In this document: in pieces, positions 27,903 through 36,610 of the stretch
Numbering within the stretch: position 1 is the first letter of the stretch
Layout: the number at the start of each line of letters is the position of its first letter
Source of the DNA: Borreliella chilensis
GTDB lineage: Bacteria; Spirochaetota; Spirochaetia; Borreliales; Borreliaceae
Direction of reading: 5' to 3'
Assembly (NCBI GenBank): GCA_000808095.1
Contig: CP009910.1
Span: 744,001-808,000, forward strand
DNA: 64,000 nt
Translations under genes and position numbers: made by a program
The notes under the pieces: model-generated
What the model saw: only the letters and a program-made list of their open reading frames with translations
The model's database searches: none
What the model was told of the DNA's origin: nothing

Positions 27903-28688
27903 ATGCTTTTATCTAGGAAAATAAGAGATTACGGAGCTAAATATAGGGGTAAAGAAATTAAAATGAGTACAGAGATAAACAGTTTTTTAAATCTTCGCAA
28001 TACTATTGAGATGAAGGTAGGCTCATATTCTGTGTTTGGAGTAATTTATTCTATTTCTATGGATTCTCTTAAGCTTATTTTTCAAGAAGATACGGTATTG
28101 CCTGCTTTGGCTAAAAATAGAAATTTAGGGTCTATTCGGATTAAGAAAAATTCAGATTCTAAGAATAGCTCTGCTTTTTTTCCCCCTTTGTCTGTGAAAC
28201 TGTCAAGTGCTTCTGCTTATTCTTCTCAAGATAAAGAATACAATTTATTAACATTAGAATTTTTATCTTCTATGCCAGAAGAGATTGCTATTAAAGTTGG
28301 AAAGCTTCTTGATTTAAAACTTGGGCAAAATCAGAGAATTCATGAAAGGATTATAGTCGACAAAGATTCTATTAGAAAGCTCAATATTGATTCTGATAAA
28401 GCTTTTATCAAATTTAATGGTTCAAAGCATAAGTGTTTAATAAAAGATTTATCTTATGGGGGTGCTTTAGTAATTTCTTCTTTTGACTGTGGGGATGTCA
28501 CAGAAGATTCTATTGATTTGATTTTTAGTTTTGAATTTATGGATAAAGAAATTTTTATTGAGGGTAAATCAAAAAGCTTAAGTGTGATTCAGACACCTAA
28601 TGGAAAGGTTTTTGCGCTTGGCATTGCTTTTGATGAGGACAGAATACCACTTGATTATACTATGTTAATTCATGATTATTTTAATTAA
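27903..28688 (+). CDS. plzA: PlzA, PilZ-domain cyclic-di-GMP receptor
   Basis: This is the chromosomal c-di-GMP-binding effector of Lyme Borrelia, acting downstream of the diguanylate cyclase Rrp1. ATG 27903 is chosen because GAGAGGAGAGG lies immediately upstream, giving 261 residues, the length known for PlzA. The C-terminal PilZ domain shows the RxxxR motif (RIHER, residues 145-149) and the second motif DLSYGG (about residue 182). The N-terminal half is a second PilZ-like barrel (PilZN3-type) with no binding motif. It is known to affect motility, glycerol use and virulence. It is monocistronic here, divergent from mrcA and convergent with the tsaC/sua5 gene. Confidence 0.96.
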   Translation: MLLSRKIRDYGAKYRGKEIKMSTEINSFLNLRNTIEMKVGSYSVFGVIYSISMDSLKLIFQEDTVLPALAKNRNLGSIRIKKNSDSKNSSAFFPPLSVKLSSASAYSSQDKEYNLLTLEFLSSMPEEIAIKVGKLLDLKLGQNQRIHERIIVDKDSIRKLNIDSDKAFIKFNGSKHKCLIKDLSYGGALVISSFDCGDVTEDSIDLIFSFEFMDKEIFIEGKSKSLSVIQTPNGKVFALGIAFDEDRIPLDYTMLIHDYFN

Positions 28689-28760
28689 TAAAAAGATTAA
28701 AAATTATTTTTATGAGGAGTTTTAGCAATATTTAGTTGAAGTTTTCGCTAATTATTTTAA

Positions 28761-29774
28761 TTATTTGTTAATTATGAATTTATTTGAACTGGCTTTTCGA
28801 ATTCTGTTGTTTATTGAGTACCCAAGTTCTTCGTCTTTTACGAATTCACTAAGTATTTGTTTGTAGTTATTCTCAGAATTGACCAACTCTTTGTAAAGAT
28901 TTTGTGCATATTCTTCAAGAGTGTTAAATACTGTAATATTTTTTTTATCCCACAAAAAATTAAATAAATAGGACTTAAGAGTAGGTTTTGTAATAAGTAT
29001 TTTTGTATTTTTGTTTATATATTTTTTTATATTGTCTTGACCTTTAAATAAATATACAGGAATTTTTGGTTTGTAATGCTCTAATATGTTTCCAGGTGAT
29101 TTTTCTAACTCTATTTTTGCTTCTGCGTAATTTACTGTGTATTTCCCTTGAAGCTCTTTTTCTATCATTTTTTTTGTTATTGCGCCTGGCCTTAATATTA
29201 GTACGTTGTCTTTAAGGTCAAAGCCAATCACAGTCGATTCGATTCCAATATTAAAGTCTTTGTTTTCTACTGCTTTTATTATTCCTCTTACAAGTCCATT
29301 TAGTTCTTTAAAAGCCATTTCAAAGTTTGTTGAACTTGGTCTTTTTGATATATTTGCAGATGGTGCTACTATTGGGACTTTAGATGTTTTTATTAAGTTT
29401 AAAGCTATTTTATTTGCAGGAATTCTTATTGCCACTGTGTCTAGGTTTCCGCTTACAAATCGGGATATTTTTATTGATTTTTTAAGAACATAAGTTAAGG
29501 GGCCTGGACTAAACTTTTGGATTAGCATTAGAGCGCTTTTTGGAATATATTCTGTTAGTTCTTTTAATTTTTTTACTGTGTCAACGTGCACTATTAAGGG
29601 ATTTTCAATAGGTCTTTTTTTTACTAAAAAAATCATTTTTACAGCATCTTCATTGTAGGCATTAGCACCAATCCCATAAACTGTTTCTGTTGGGAATACA
29701 ACAAGTTCTCCCATTTTGATAAGTTTTGCTGCTTTTTGTATTTGATTGCTGTGAATTATTTCTGTTAATATCAT
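28761..29774 (-). CDS. tsaC: Threonylcarbamoyl-AMP synthase (Sua5/TsaC, long form)
   Basis: This enzyme makes threonylcarbamoyl-AMP from threonine, bicarbonate and ATP for t6A37 modification of ANN-decoding tRNAs. The YrdC fold is clear: GELVVFPTETVYGIGANA, KKRPIENPLIVHV, VAIRIPANKIALNLI, VPIVAPSANISKRPSST and VLILRPGAITKKMIEKEL. A C-terminal Sua5 domain (about residues 215-337) makes it the two-domain form. Its partner TsaD is encoded at the far right of the window. The start at ATG 29774 lacks a strong ribosome site. Confidence 0.92.
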   Translation of the reverse strand: MILTEIIHSNQIQKAAKLIKMGELVVFPTETVYGIGANAYNEDAVKMIFLVKKRPIENPLIVHVDTVKKLKELTEYIPKSALMLIQKFSPGPLTYVLKKSIKISRFVSGNLDTVAIRIPANKIALNLIKTSKVPIVAPSANISKRPSSTNFEMAFKELNGLVRGIIKAVENKDFNIGIESTVIGFDLKDNVLILRPGAITKKMIEKELQGKYTVNYAEAKIELEKSPGNILEHYKPKIPVYLFKGQDNIKKYINKNTKILITKPTLKSYLFNFLWDKKNITVFNTLEEYAQNLYKELVNSENNYKQILSEFVKDEELGYSINNRIRKASSNKFIINK

Positions 29775-29849
29775 TTTTATTAGATTCTTTTCTTTTTATA
29801 ATTAAATCAAAAAAAATGTAAATAAACAATTTGTGAGTTCAATTGTTTA

Positions 29850-29875
29850 TTGAAAACGTGTTTTTATATTATAAT
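29850..29875 (+). promoter_or_regulatory. Candidate rlpA promoter with TATAAT eight bases from the ATG
   Basis: A perfect TATAAT is at 29870-29875, with TTGAAA at 29850-29855 (spacing of 14, short, so another -35 may be used). Transcription would start at about 29881-29883, at or next to the ATG at 29883. No ribosome site is visible in between. Confidence 0.45.
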
Positions 29876-29882
29876 AAATGTT

Positions 29883-30671
29883 ATGGGAAATTTAATTGAC
29901 GTCATCACAAGAGATAATAAAAATTTTATTATCCTCTTTGTATTTTTTTTAATTGCTTCTCATTTAAATTCTGCTACAGTAGGCCTTGCTTCATGGTATG
30001 GTGAGGCTTTCCATGGTAAAATTACTGCTAATGGAGAGAAATTTGATATGATGGCTCTTACTGCTGCTCACAAAGAACTGCCTTTTAATACTACCGTAAG
30101 AGTTACAAATCTTTTAAACAATAGATCGGTTGTTGTAAGAATTAACGATAGAGGGCCTTTTAGAAAGGATAGAATAATTGATTTATCAAAGCATGCTGCT
30201 GAAAAGCTTGACTTTTTGGGCATAGGAGTTGCTCCTGTTAAAATTGAAGTAATTGAAAGTGTGAATGAAAAAAAAACTTCTGTTTCAAAATCTAGTGATT
30301 TTAAAAAAGCATTTAATACTCCAGAGATTGAAGAAGAAAAGAAAACCAAGCAATCAGAAGAGAATATTTCTGTTGGAAATAAATCTTCAAATTTATTAAC
30401 AGATTATTCAATTACTGCAGGCGAAGAAACAGATTTCTATATACAAGTTGGATCTTATAGAAAAAAAGATTATGCTGACAGGGCTTATCGAATATTAAAA
30501 AAAACCGGTCTTTTTGTTGTAGTAAATTCTCATGGACCGTTTTATACTGTTTTTATTCCTACTAATGCTGATAATGTTCAAAGAAATATAGAGCTGATTA
30601 AATCTGCTGGGTATAAAGACACTTTAGTAAGAAAAACCAAGGTTCCAGGTGAAAGTCTTATTATGGATTAA
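29883..30671 (+). CDS. rlpA: RlpA-like septal ring/peptidoglycan protein with DPBB and SPOR domains
   Basis: RlpA proteins are periplasmic, bind denuded glycan strands through SPOR, and in some bacteria cleave them. After a signal sequence (FIILFVFFLIASHLNSA, about residues 16-32) comes the double-psi beta-barrel (GLASWYGEAFHGKITANGE; INDRGPFRKDRIIDLS carries the conserved acidic residue) at about 33-125, a charged linker, and a C-terminal SPOR domain (FYIQVGSYRKKDYA onward, about 185-250). No lipobox cysteine is present, so unlike the named rare lipoprotein A it is likely secreted rather than lipidated. ATG 29883 is used; an in-frame TTG 11 codons upstream overlaps the promoter. Confidence 0.88.
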   Translation: MGNLIDVITRDNKNFIILFVFFLIASHLNSATVGLASWYGEAFHGKITANGEKFDMMALTAAHKELPFNTTVRVTNLLNNRSVVVRINDRGPFRKDRIIDLSKHAAEKLDFLGIGVAPVKIEVIESVNEKKTSVSKSSDFKKAFNTPEIEEEKKTKQSEENISVGNKSSNLLTDYSITAGEETDFYIQVGSYRKKDYADRAYRILKKTGLFVVVNSHGPFYTVFIPTNADNVQRNIELIKSAGYKDTLVRKTKVPGESLIMD

Positions 30672-30807
30672 TTTTTTAAATTATTTTTTTATCAAAAGTA
30701 TTTATTGATTTTTTAAAATTTTGTGATAATAGTAATTATTGCCAACCCTTTTGGAGCAGTTTTTTTGCTTAATTTAAAGTTATATTTTCTTATTGTATAG
30801 TTATTTT

Positions 30808-31830
30808 ATGAAGTTTTTATTTGATATGCCTCTTCCAATTATGATTTTAGCTCCAATGGAAGATGTCACTGATGCTGTTTTTAGAAATTTAATTCATTTA
30901 ATAGGATCTGGAGAAGGAGAGCCCCATATTTATTTTACTGAATTTATTTCTGTAAAAGGAATTTTAAATGGATCAAAACAGTCTATTCAGCACATTTTTT
31001 TAAAACCCAATGAACTTGATAGGCCTTTAATTGCTCAAATTTGGGGTAATGTTCCTGAGCAATTTTATAGGGCAATAGAAATATTGGGTGGTCTGGGTTT
31101 TTGGGGGATTGATATTAATATGGGTTGTCCCAAGAGTAAAATAGTTAAAAAAGGTGTTTGTTCAGCCTTAATTAAGAATAAGTCTTTGGCTAAAGAAATA
31201 ATTCTTGCAAGTAAAGAAGCTTGCTCAAGATTTAATTTACCTCTTAGTGTTAAAACCAGACATGGATTTTCATATCCAGAAGTTGATGATTGGCTAGGGT
31301 TTTTGTTGGGATTTGGAATTGATATGTTGACGGTTTACCCAAGGCTTGCTGTTAATCAGAGCAAAGGTCCTATTGATTTTGATATTTTCTATCAACTTGT
31401 TAAATTACGAAATAATATTAGTCCTTCTACACTGCTTATTGGCAATGGAGATGTTTTGAGTCTTAAGGATGCTAAATGTTATGTTGATAAATATTTGATT
31501 GATGGGATTATGCTTGGTCGTGGAATTTTTAAGAATTTAAATTTATTTAAATTCTCTTCAAAACACTTTTTGGATAGTAATTTAAATTTTAGGTTAAATA
31601 TATTAAAATTTCATGTAAAGGATTTTCATGCTACTTGGGGACTTAGCAAAGATTTTAATAAACTTAAAAAATATTTTAAGATATATTTTACTGAGAAGGA
31701 AAAACAGAGTAAATATTTCTCAAATCTTATGAATTCAAAAACTTATGAAGAGCTTTTTGAAAATTTAAATGTTATTGATGTGGTAGGAGATTTTGAAAAC
31801 AATGAATTGCATACCTTTAGAAAAATATGA
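30808..31830 (+). CDS. dus: tRNA-dihydrouridine synthase family protein
   Basis: This flavin enzyme reduces uridine to dihydrouridine in the D-loop of tRNAs. The TIM-barrel shows MILAPMEDVTDAVFR (FMN site), LIAQIWG, DINMGCPKSKIVKKG with the conserved cysteine, LSVKTRHGF, and LIGNGDVLSLKDA ... DGIMLGRGIF (phosphate site). Length is about 340 residues. ATG 30808 and TTG 30793 are both possible starts with no clear ribosome site. The last 29 bases overlap valS. Which Dus class and target uridine cannot be decided from sequence alone. Confidence 0.9.
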   Translation: MKFLFDMPLPIMILAPMEDVTDAVFRNLIHLIGSGEGEPHIYFTEFISVKGILNGSKQSIQHIFLKPNELDRPLIAQIWGNVPEQFYRAIEILGGLGFWGIDINMGCPKSKIVKKGVCSALIKNKSLAKEIILASKEACSRFNLPLSVKTRHGFSYPEVDDWLGFLLGFGIDMLTVYPRLAVNQSKGPIDFDIFYQLVKLRNNISPSTLLIGNGDVLSLKDAKCYVDKYLIDGIMLGRGIFKNLNLFKFSSKHFLDSNLNFRLNILKFHVKDFHATWGLSKDFNKLKKYFKIYFTEKEKQSKYFSNLMNSKTYEELFENLNVIDVVGDFENNELHTFRKI

Positions 31831-34429
31831 TCCTAAGACATTTGAAGATGAAATTTACAGCAAGTGGCTTGAACACAATGTATTTTCTCCGGATAATTCT
31901 TTATTTGGAAAATTTAGCATGGTTGCGCCTCCCCCTAATGTTACAGGTGTGTTGCACATGGGGCATGCTCTTAATTTTATTTTGCAAGATGTTCTTGTGC
32001 GATATAAAAGAATGAAAAAAAATAGTACTTTGTGGCTTTTTGGAACAGATCATGCAGGAATAGCAACTCAGGCTGTTTTTGAAAGACATCTTAAAAGTAT
32101 TGGAAAAAGTAAGGATGATTTTGAAAGAGAAGAGTTTGTTCGAGAAATTTTTAAATTGAAAAATAAGCATAGGGGTGTAATCGTTGATCAGATAAAAAAG
32201 CTTGGGGCGTCTTATGATCATTCAAGAGAAAGGTTTACTCTTGATGAGAATCTTTGCAAGGCTGTTAGCAAAGTTTTTAAGGATTTATATTCTAAAGGGT
32301 TGATTTACAGGGGTGAATATCTTGTTAATCTTGATCCTGGATCTGGAAGCGTTGTTAGTGACGAAGAGATTGAATATAAAGAGGTTGATGGCAAACTTTA
32401 TTTTATTAGGTATTTTATTGATTCTTCTTCTTTTATTGAGATTGCAACAACCAGGCCTGAGACTATGTTTGGGGACACTGCTATTGCCGTTAATCCCAAT
32501 GATGAGAGATACAAGTCTTTAGTTGGTAAAGAGGTCACAATACCTTTGACAACTAAAAAGATAAAAGTAATTGCAGATTTTTATGTTGATAGTGCTTTTG
32601 GTACTGGAGCTTTAAAAGTTACTCCTGCACACGATCCTAATGATTTTGAAATTTCAAAAAGGCATAATATTCCCAAGGTCAATATTTTAACTCAAGATGG
32701 AAAGCTCAATAAAAATGTTCCTTTGCAATATCAAGGATTAAAGATGAAGGATGCGAGATTTAAAATAGAGATAGAATTAATGGAAAAGGGATTTTTGAAA
32801 GATGTTAAAAAACATAAGCAACAAGTTGGACATTGTTATCGATCAGGTGAGGTTATTGAACCTTATTTGTCAACTCAGTGGTTTGTGAAGATGAAACCTT
32901 TAGCAGACAAAGCTTTAAAGGCTTTAGAGAATGGTGAATTGAGATTTTATCCTAAGAAGTGGGAGAATACATATAAATATTGGTTATCAAATATTAGAGA
33001 TTGGTGTATATCAAGACAACTTGTTTGGGGCCATAGAATACCGGCTTGGTACAATATTGATACATCTGAACTTGTTATTAGCGACACTGATCCTTCTTTA
33101 GATGAAAAGAATATGGGGAAAAGGTTTGTTCAAGATCCAGATGTTCTTGATACTTGGTTTTCGTCTTGGTTATGGCCTTTTTCTTCTCTTGGATGGCCTG
33201 ACATTACTGTTGATTTTAAAAATTATTATCCAACAGATGCCTTAATAACAGCTTACGATATAATATTTTTTTGGGTTGCAAGAATGGTTATGGCAGGGTT
33301 AGAATTTACAGGTCAAATTCCTTTTAAAGATGTTTACATAACACCTCTTTTGCGAGACAAGCATGGGAAAAAAATGTCAAAATCATTGGGCAATGGAATA
33401 GATCCTCTTGACATTATTAATGAGTATGGGAGTGATTCTTTGCGGTTTACTTTATCTTTTTTGTCCGTTCAAGGGCAAGATTTAAATATTGATACTAAGG
33501 ATTTTATGTTTGGAGCTAAATTTGCAAATAAAGTTTTTAATGCTTCCAAATTCATTCTTTTAAATTTAAAAAATAGAGAAATATTAAATGATTTAAAATT
33601 TAATGACATTGACAAATGGTTGCTTACAAGCTTGAATTCAACTATTCTTGGTGTGGAGTCTTCTTTTACAAATTATAAATACAATGAAGCTTCAAAATTC
33701 ATTTATGAATTTTTTTGGAATGATTTTTGTGATTGGTATATTGAAATTAGTAAGATTGATCTCAATAGCAGAAATGTTAACATTCAAAATATGGCTATTT
33801 CTAAGTTGCTGTTTTTTCTTAAAAAAGCATTGTTAATTTTGCACCCTTTCATTCCTTTTGTTACAGAAAAAATTTATTCTGAATTTTCAGAAAAAGGGGA
33901 TATTTTAGCTTTAAATGAATATCCAAGTTTTGATATTGCTAATAATTTTCAAGAAGAATTTGAAAGTTTTAAAGCATTTAAAACTTTCATTGTATCTGTT
34001 AGAACACTTAGAAGCGAATTTAATATATCTCCTAGTATTAAGATTGATGTTGCTTTGAAGTTTGATGCCGATTTTAAATATGAGAGATATTTTAATTCTA
34101 ATGAATGTATTGCAAGGAAAATGATTAATTTTAGAAATTTATTTTACAATAAAAATTATGATGGCATGATTGGTGTAGCTGTAGCTGGTTTTGAGATTTA
34201 TGCAGATATTAAGTCATTAATAGATAAAGCCAAAGAGCTAAGAAGGCTTGAAAAGCAGCTTGAAAAGTATAAAATGCTTAGGATTTCTGCTTCAAAGAAG
34301 CTTGAAAATGAAAATTTTTTAATGAATGCTCCTAAGGAAATTGTTGAATCTGAAAAATTAAAATTGGTAGAATTTTCCTCTTTGATTGATAAGATAAATA
34401 GTTATATTTTAAATTTAAAAAACCTATAA
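31802..34429 (+). CDS. valS: Valyl-tRNA synthetase
   Basis: This class Ia enzyme charges tRNA-Val. HIGH-type motif PPPNVTGVLHMGHAL (about residues 43-57) and KMSKS within KHGKKMSKSLGNGIDP are intact. The editing (CP1) domain lies between them, with TTRPETMFGDTAIAVNP. The C-terminus has the coiled-coil arm typical of ValRS (AKELRRLEKQLEKYK). ATG 31802 is chosen because TAGGAGA at 31784-31790 is well spaced; it overlaps the dus gene by 29 bases, so the two are probably coupled. Length of about 875 residues is normal. Confidence 0.96.
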   Translation: MNCIPLEKYDPKTFEDEIYSKWLEHNVFSPDNSLFGKFSMVAPPPNVTGVLHMGHALNFILQDVLVRYKRMKKNSTLWLFGTDHAGIATQAVFERHLKSIGKSKDDFEREEFVREIFKLKNKHRGVIVDQIKKLGASYDHSRERFTLDENLCKAVSKVFKDLYSKGLIYRGEYLVNLDPGSGSVVSDEEIEYKEVDGKLYFIRYFIDSSSFIEIATTRPETMFGDTAIAVNPNDERYKSLVGKEVTIPLTTKKIKVIADFYVDSAFGTGALKVTPAHDPNDFEISKRHNIPKVNILTQDGKLNKNVPLQYQGLKMKDARFKIEIELMEKGFLKDVKKHKQQVGHCYRSGEVIEPYLSTQWFVKMKPLADKALKALENGELRFYPKKWENTYKYWLSNIRDWCISRQLVWGHRIPAWYNIDTSELVISDTDPSLDEKNMGKRFVQDPDVLDTWFSSWLWPFSSLGWPDITVDFKNYYPTDALITAYDIIFFWVARMVMAGLEFTGQIPFKDVYITPLLRDKHGKKMSKSLGNGIDPLDIINEYGSDSLRFTLSFLSVQGQDLNIDTKDFMFGAKFANKVFNASKFILLNLKNREILNDLKFNDIDKWLLTSLNSTILGVESSFTNYKYNEASKFIYEFFWNDFCDWYIEISKIDLNSRNVNIQNMAISKLLFFLKKALLILHPFIPFVTEKIYSEFSEKGDILALNEYPSFDIANNFQEEFESFKAFKTFIVSVRTLRSEFNISPSIKIDVALKFDADFKYERYFNSNECIARKMINFRNLFYNKNYDGMIGVAVAGFEIYADIKSLIDKAKELRRLEKQLEKYKMLRISASKKLENENFLMNAPKEIVESEKLKLVEFSSLIDKINSYILNLKNL

Positions 34430-34454
34430 AAAAGTTAAAAATGGTATTATGAGT

Positions 34455-34483
34455 TTGCAATATTCTTAAGGTGAGCATTGCAA
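34455..34483 (+). terminator. Weak hairpin after valS
   Basis: TTGCAAT at 34455-34461 pairs with ATTGCAA at 34477-34483 across a 15-base loop and is followed by TTTTG. It is a plausible but weak intrinsic terminator for the valS transcript, 26 bases past its stop. Confidence 0.3.
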
Positions 34484-34535
34484 TTTTGTTAATAGTTTAA
34501 AATAAATTAGATTGAAAAATATTTGTCTATTATTC

Positions 34536-35132
34536 TTAATTGCTACGTAATGTTTGAGGAGATAAGAAGTTTGGATCTTGGAGCTTTATAAAGCTGTTTT
34601 TTATTGTTGGTACATCTTCTTCTTTTATATAAATTGATGGAAATGTTTTTCTTTGTTTAAATAGAAAATCAAAATCAAGAATTAAATAAATTTGATTGCC
34701 TTTTCGAGTTGCGCTTAGCTTTAATTCAAAATCATCATCGTCTTCGTATCTTTTATTGGGATTTTCCTTAATCATTTTTGTGTCCAATAATATGATTTCA
34801 TTTTCTTTAATATTTTTTGGAATGTCATCAAATAAACTTAGGCTTTTGATTATTTTGCTAGTATTCAAAAGATTGAAAAAGCTAAAGTTTCTTCTGTATC
34901 CGTTTTCTTTTAAGATAAGTTTAACTTCTGAATCGTGATTTTCAATATATGATCCTTTATGTTCAATTTCAATAATTCCTTCAAGGCTTGCATTACTTAG
35001 AATTTCAGAATATTTTTCTTTTTTTATTAATATATCTTTTATAAAAAACAAATCTTTGATTGTGTCTTTTGCAAAAAGAAAATTATTAGAGATTAAAGCG
35101 ATTAAAGCTATAACAAATATCTTTTTTGTCAT
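34536..35132 (-). CDS. Exported protein of unknown function
   Basis: I do not recognise this 198-residue protein. It has a good signal peptide (MTKKIFVIALIALISNNFLFA, cleavage near residue 21) without a lipobox cysteine, so a periplasmic or secreted location is expected. The mature part is polar and mixed alpha/beta, with a strand-rich central section (GIIEIEHKG, YRRNFSFFNLL, NQIYLILDFDFL). AGGGGA lies seven bases upstream of ATG 35132. The gene is convergent with valS and lies 71 bases downstream of mnmD on the same strand. No catalytic motif is seen. Confidence 0.75.
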   Translation of the reverse strand: MTKKIFVIALIALISNNFLFAKDTIKDLFFIKDILIKKEKYSEILSNASLEGIIEIEHKGSYIENHDSEVKLILKENGYRRNFSFFNLLNTSKIIKSLSLFDDIPKNIKENEIILLDTKMIKENPNKRYEDDDDFELKLSATRKGNQIYLILDFDFLFKQRKTFPSIYIKEEDVPTIKNSFIKLQDPNFLSPQTLRSN

Positions 35133-35203
35133 TAAAATTCCCCTGTTGGATTAGTATATCATATTTATTGGTATTTTTTAGCGATTTGTATTAAAAGTGT
35201 TTT

Positions 35204-35881
35204 TTAATTTTTTTGTGATTTTATCATATGTCTTTTATTTCCAAATCCTTTTTCTATGTAAATGTATTTGAAATTAGCAAGTTTTAAGCCGTCTTTTACA
35301 ATCCTTGCAGATGAAAATGTTGAAAGTTTGCACCCTTGACTACTTTTTTCAGAAATTAAATTGAATATTTGATTGTTCCACATTTCAGGATTTTTTTTCG
35401 GATTAAATCCATCTAAAAACCAGTATTCTACATTTTTTGGAATTTCTTTAATTTTTATTTTAGCATCTCCGATTAAAATTTTTAAATTAACATTTTCTGT
35501 TATTTTTAGTTTTAAATTTTTTTTTGGAGTTTTAGGGTAATTTTTTAACATCAATTTGAAATAAGTGATTTCTTTAACAAAGAACTTTGAAAGTTGCATT
35601 ATTGTTTCCCTTTTTAGAGGAAATTTTTCTATAGAATAATAATTAACTTTTGAGGTTATGTTGTTCTCTTTTATGAATTTTAAAAGACATATAAAGTTCA
35701 ATCCTGTGCCAAATCCCAACTCTGCTATTAAAACATTTTTCTTTGTTTTTAATTCTGAATCTAGACTACAGCCTTTAATAAATGTATGAAAACTCTCTTC
35801 AATTCCATACTTTGGATTGTAATAAATGTCGTCAAATTTGCTTGAATATATTGTTTTTTCTTTAAAAATTGGTTTTTTCAT
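35204..35881 (-). CDS. mnmD: MnmD-type tRNA 5-aminomethyl-2-thiouridine methyltransferase (MnmC1-like)
   Basis: This SAM-dependent enzyme resembles the methyltransferase half of MnmC, which turns nm5(s2)U34 into mnm5(s2)U34 in the wobble position. The family marks are NPKYGIEESFHTFIKG, the SAM site IAELGFGTGLNFICLL, and the signature VEYWFLDGFNPKKNPEMWN followed by LSTFSSARIVKDGL. At 225 residues it is a stand-alone domain; the oxidase half found in E. coli MnmC is not fused. A related FAD oxidase is encoded at 52381-53448. A 14-bp inverted repeat lies 11 bases upstream of the start codon, and no ribosome site is obvious. Confidence 0.88.
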   Translation of the reverse strand: MKKPIFKEKTIYSSKFDDIYYNPKYGIEESFHTFIKGCSLDSELKTKKNVLIAELGFGTGLNFICLLKFIKENNITSKVNYYSIEKFPLKRETIMQLSKFFVKEITYFKLMLKNYPKTPKKNLKLKITENVNLKILIGDAKIKIKEIPKNVEYWFLDGFNPKKNPEMWNNQIFNLISEKSSQGCKLSTFSSARIVKDGLKLANFKYIYIEKGFGNKRHMIKSQKN

Positions 35882-35892
35882 TTTTTTATTTT

Positions 35893-35924
35893 TTACAAGC
35901 TTACAAGATTTTGTAAGCTTGTAA
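35893..35924. repeat. 14-bp inverted repeat in the mnmD leader
   Basis: TTACAAGCTTACAA at 35893-35906 is the exact complement of 35911-35924, with a GATT spacer. It lies 11 bases upstream of the mnmD ATG (minus strand), where the ribosome would bind. It is followed by T-rich sequence only on the plus strand, where no gene ends, so a translational or transcriptional control site for mnmD is more likely than a terminator. Confidence 0.75.
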
Positions 35925-35975
35925 GTTTTATTTGATTGATCAGAATAATAAGTTTTTTTGATAAACTTATAATTT

Positions 35976-36110
35976 TTATTGAAGATTGCAAGTTTTTAAG
36001 AAAAATTTTGACTTATAAATGTTTGTAAATTTTGGTAATTCTTCTTTTAGAAGTGCAAAGCTTTTTACCGCTTTTACTTTTTTAAGTTTATGTTCATTTT
36101 TTTTATTCAT
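35976..36110 (-). CDS. Possible small basic protein (44 residues)
   Basis: Between groES and mnmD a short open frame begins at ATG 36110 (MNKKNEHKLKKVKAV) and ends at TAA 35976-35978. It is lysine-rich (about a quarter Lys) with a hydrophobic middle and a single cysteine near the end. The ribosome site is poor. Because the local DNA is very AT-rich, such frames can arise by chance; I list it because the roughly 310-base gap otherwise holds only hairpins. I assign no function. Confidence 0.25.
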   Translation of the reverse strand: MNKKNEHKLKKVKAVKSFALLKEELPKFTNIYKSKFFLKTCNLQ

Positions 36111-36134
36111 ACAAAACTACAACCATCTTTGCAA

Positions 36135-36168
36135 TAATCTTTATAAAAAATATTTTTTATAAAGATTA
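36135..36168. repeat. 34-base perfect AT palindrome downstream of groES
   Basis: Bases 36135-36168 form an uninterrupted self-complementary sequence (half-site TAATCTTTATAAAAAAT). It abuts the groES terminator hairpin at 36168-36193. As RNA it would fold into a long A-U stem. It may serve as the second part of a termination or 3'-end-protection structure. Confidence 0.8.
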
Positions 36169-36193
36169 AAGCTAAGTAGCTAAACTTAGCTTT
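36168..36193 (-). terminator. Hairpin directly after the groES stop codon
   Basis: AAAGCTAAGT (36168-36177) pairs with ACTTAGCTTT (36184-36193) around a 6-base loop, beginning immediately after the groES stop. Downstream on the minus strand comes the AT palindrome with runs of A and T. Together they are the best candidate for the end of the groES mRNA. Confidence 0.5.
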
Positions 36194-36466
36194 TTACTCT
36201 TCTATTATTGCAACTATTTCTTTTGCTTTTAGTATTAAATGCTCTTTATTTTCAATTTTTACAGCAGCACCTGCATATTTTTCATAAAGTACAGTGTCGC
36301 CAACTTTTACAGTGATCTCTTCTTTTTTAGAACCAATGGCTACAACTGTTCCAATATTTGTTTTTTCTTTTGCATTTTCTGGTATGTAAAGTCCTGAGAT
36401 TGTTTTACTCTCAGCTTCTTTTATCTTTATTAAAACTCTATCAGCTAAAGGCTTAATATTTTTCAT
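36194..36466 (-). CDS. groES: Co-chaperonin GroES (Hsp10)
   Basis: GroES caps the GroEL folding chamber. The 90-residue sequence has the family pattern: [19 protein letters not shown], the mobile loop [39 protein letters not shown], and [16 protein letters not shown] 36466 is preferred over ATG 36475, because AAGGAG sits directly against the upstream ATG but nine bases before the downstream one. No groEL lies beside it in this window, so the two chaperonin genes are unlinked, as known in Borrelia. It is divergent from the ABC-F gene. Confidence 0.97.
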   Translation of the reverse strand: MKNIKPLADRVLIKIKEAESKTISGLYIPENAKEKTNIGTVVAIGSKKEEITVKVGDTVLYEKYAGAAVKIENKEHLILKAKEIVAIIEE

Positions 36467-36610
36467 TTCAAACATCTCCTTATGTTAATAATATTAAATA
36501 TACGAAAAAATTGAGAGTTGAGTCAATATGTTTATATAGTGCTTGAAAATTAAATTAATTTTCAAGATAATTTTGTTATTAGAAATATTAATTTTAGGTA
36601 GGGGAATGGT

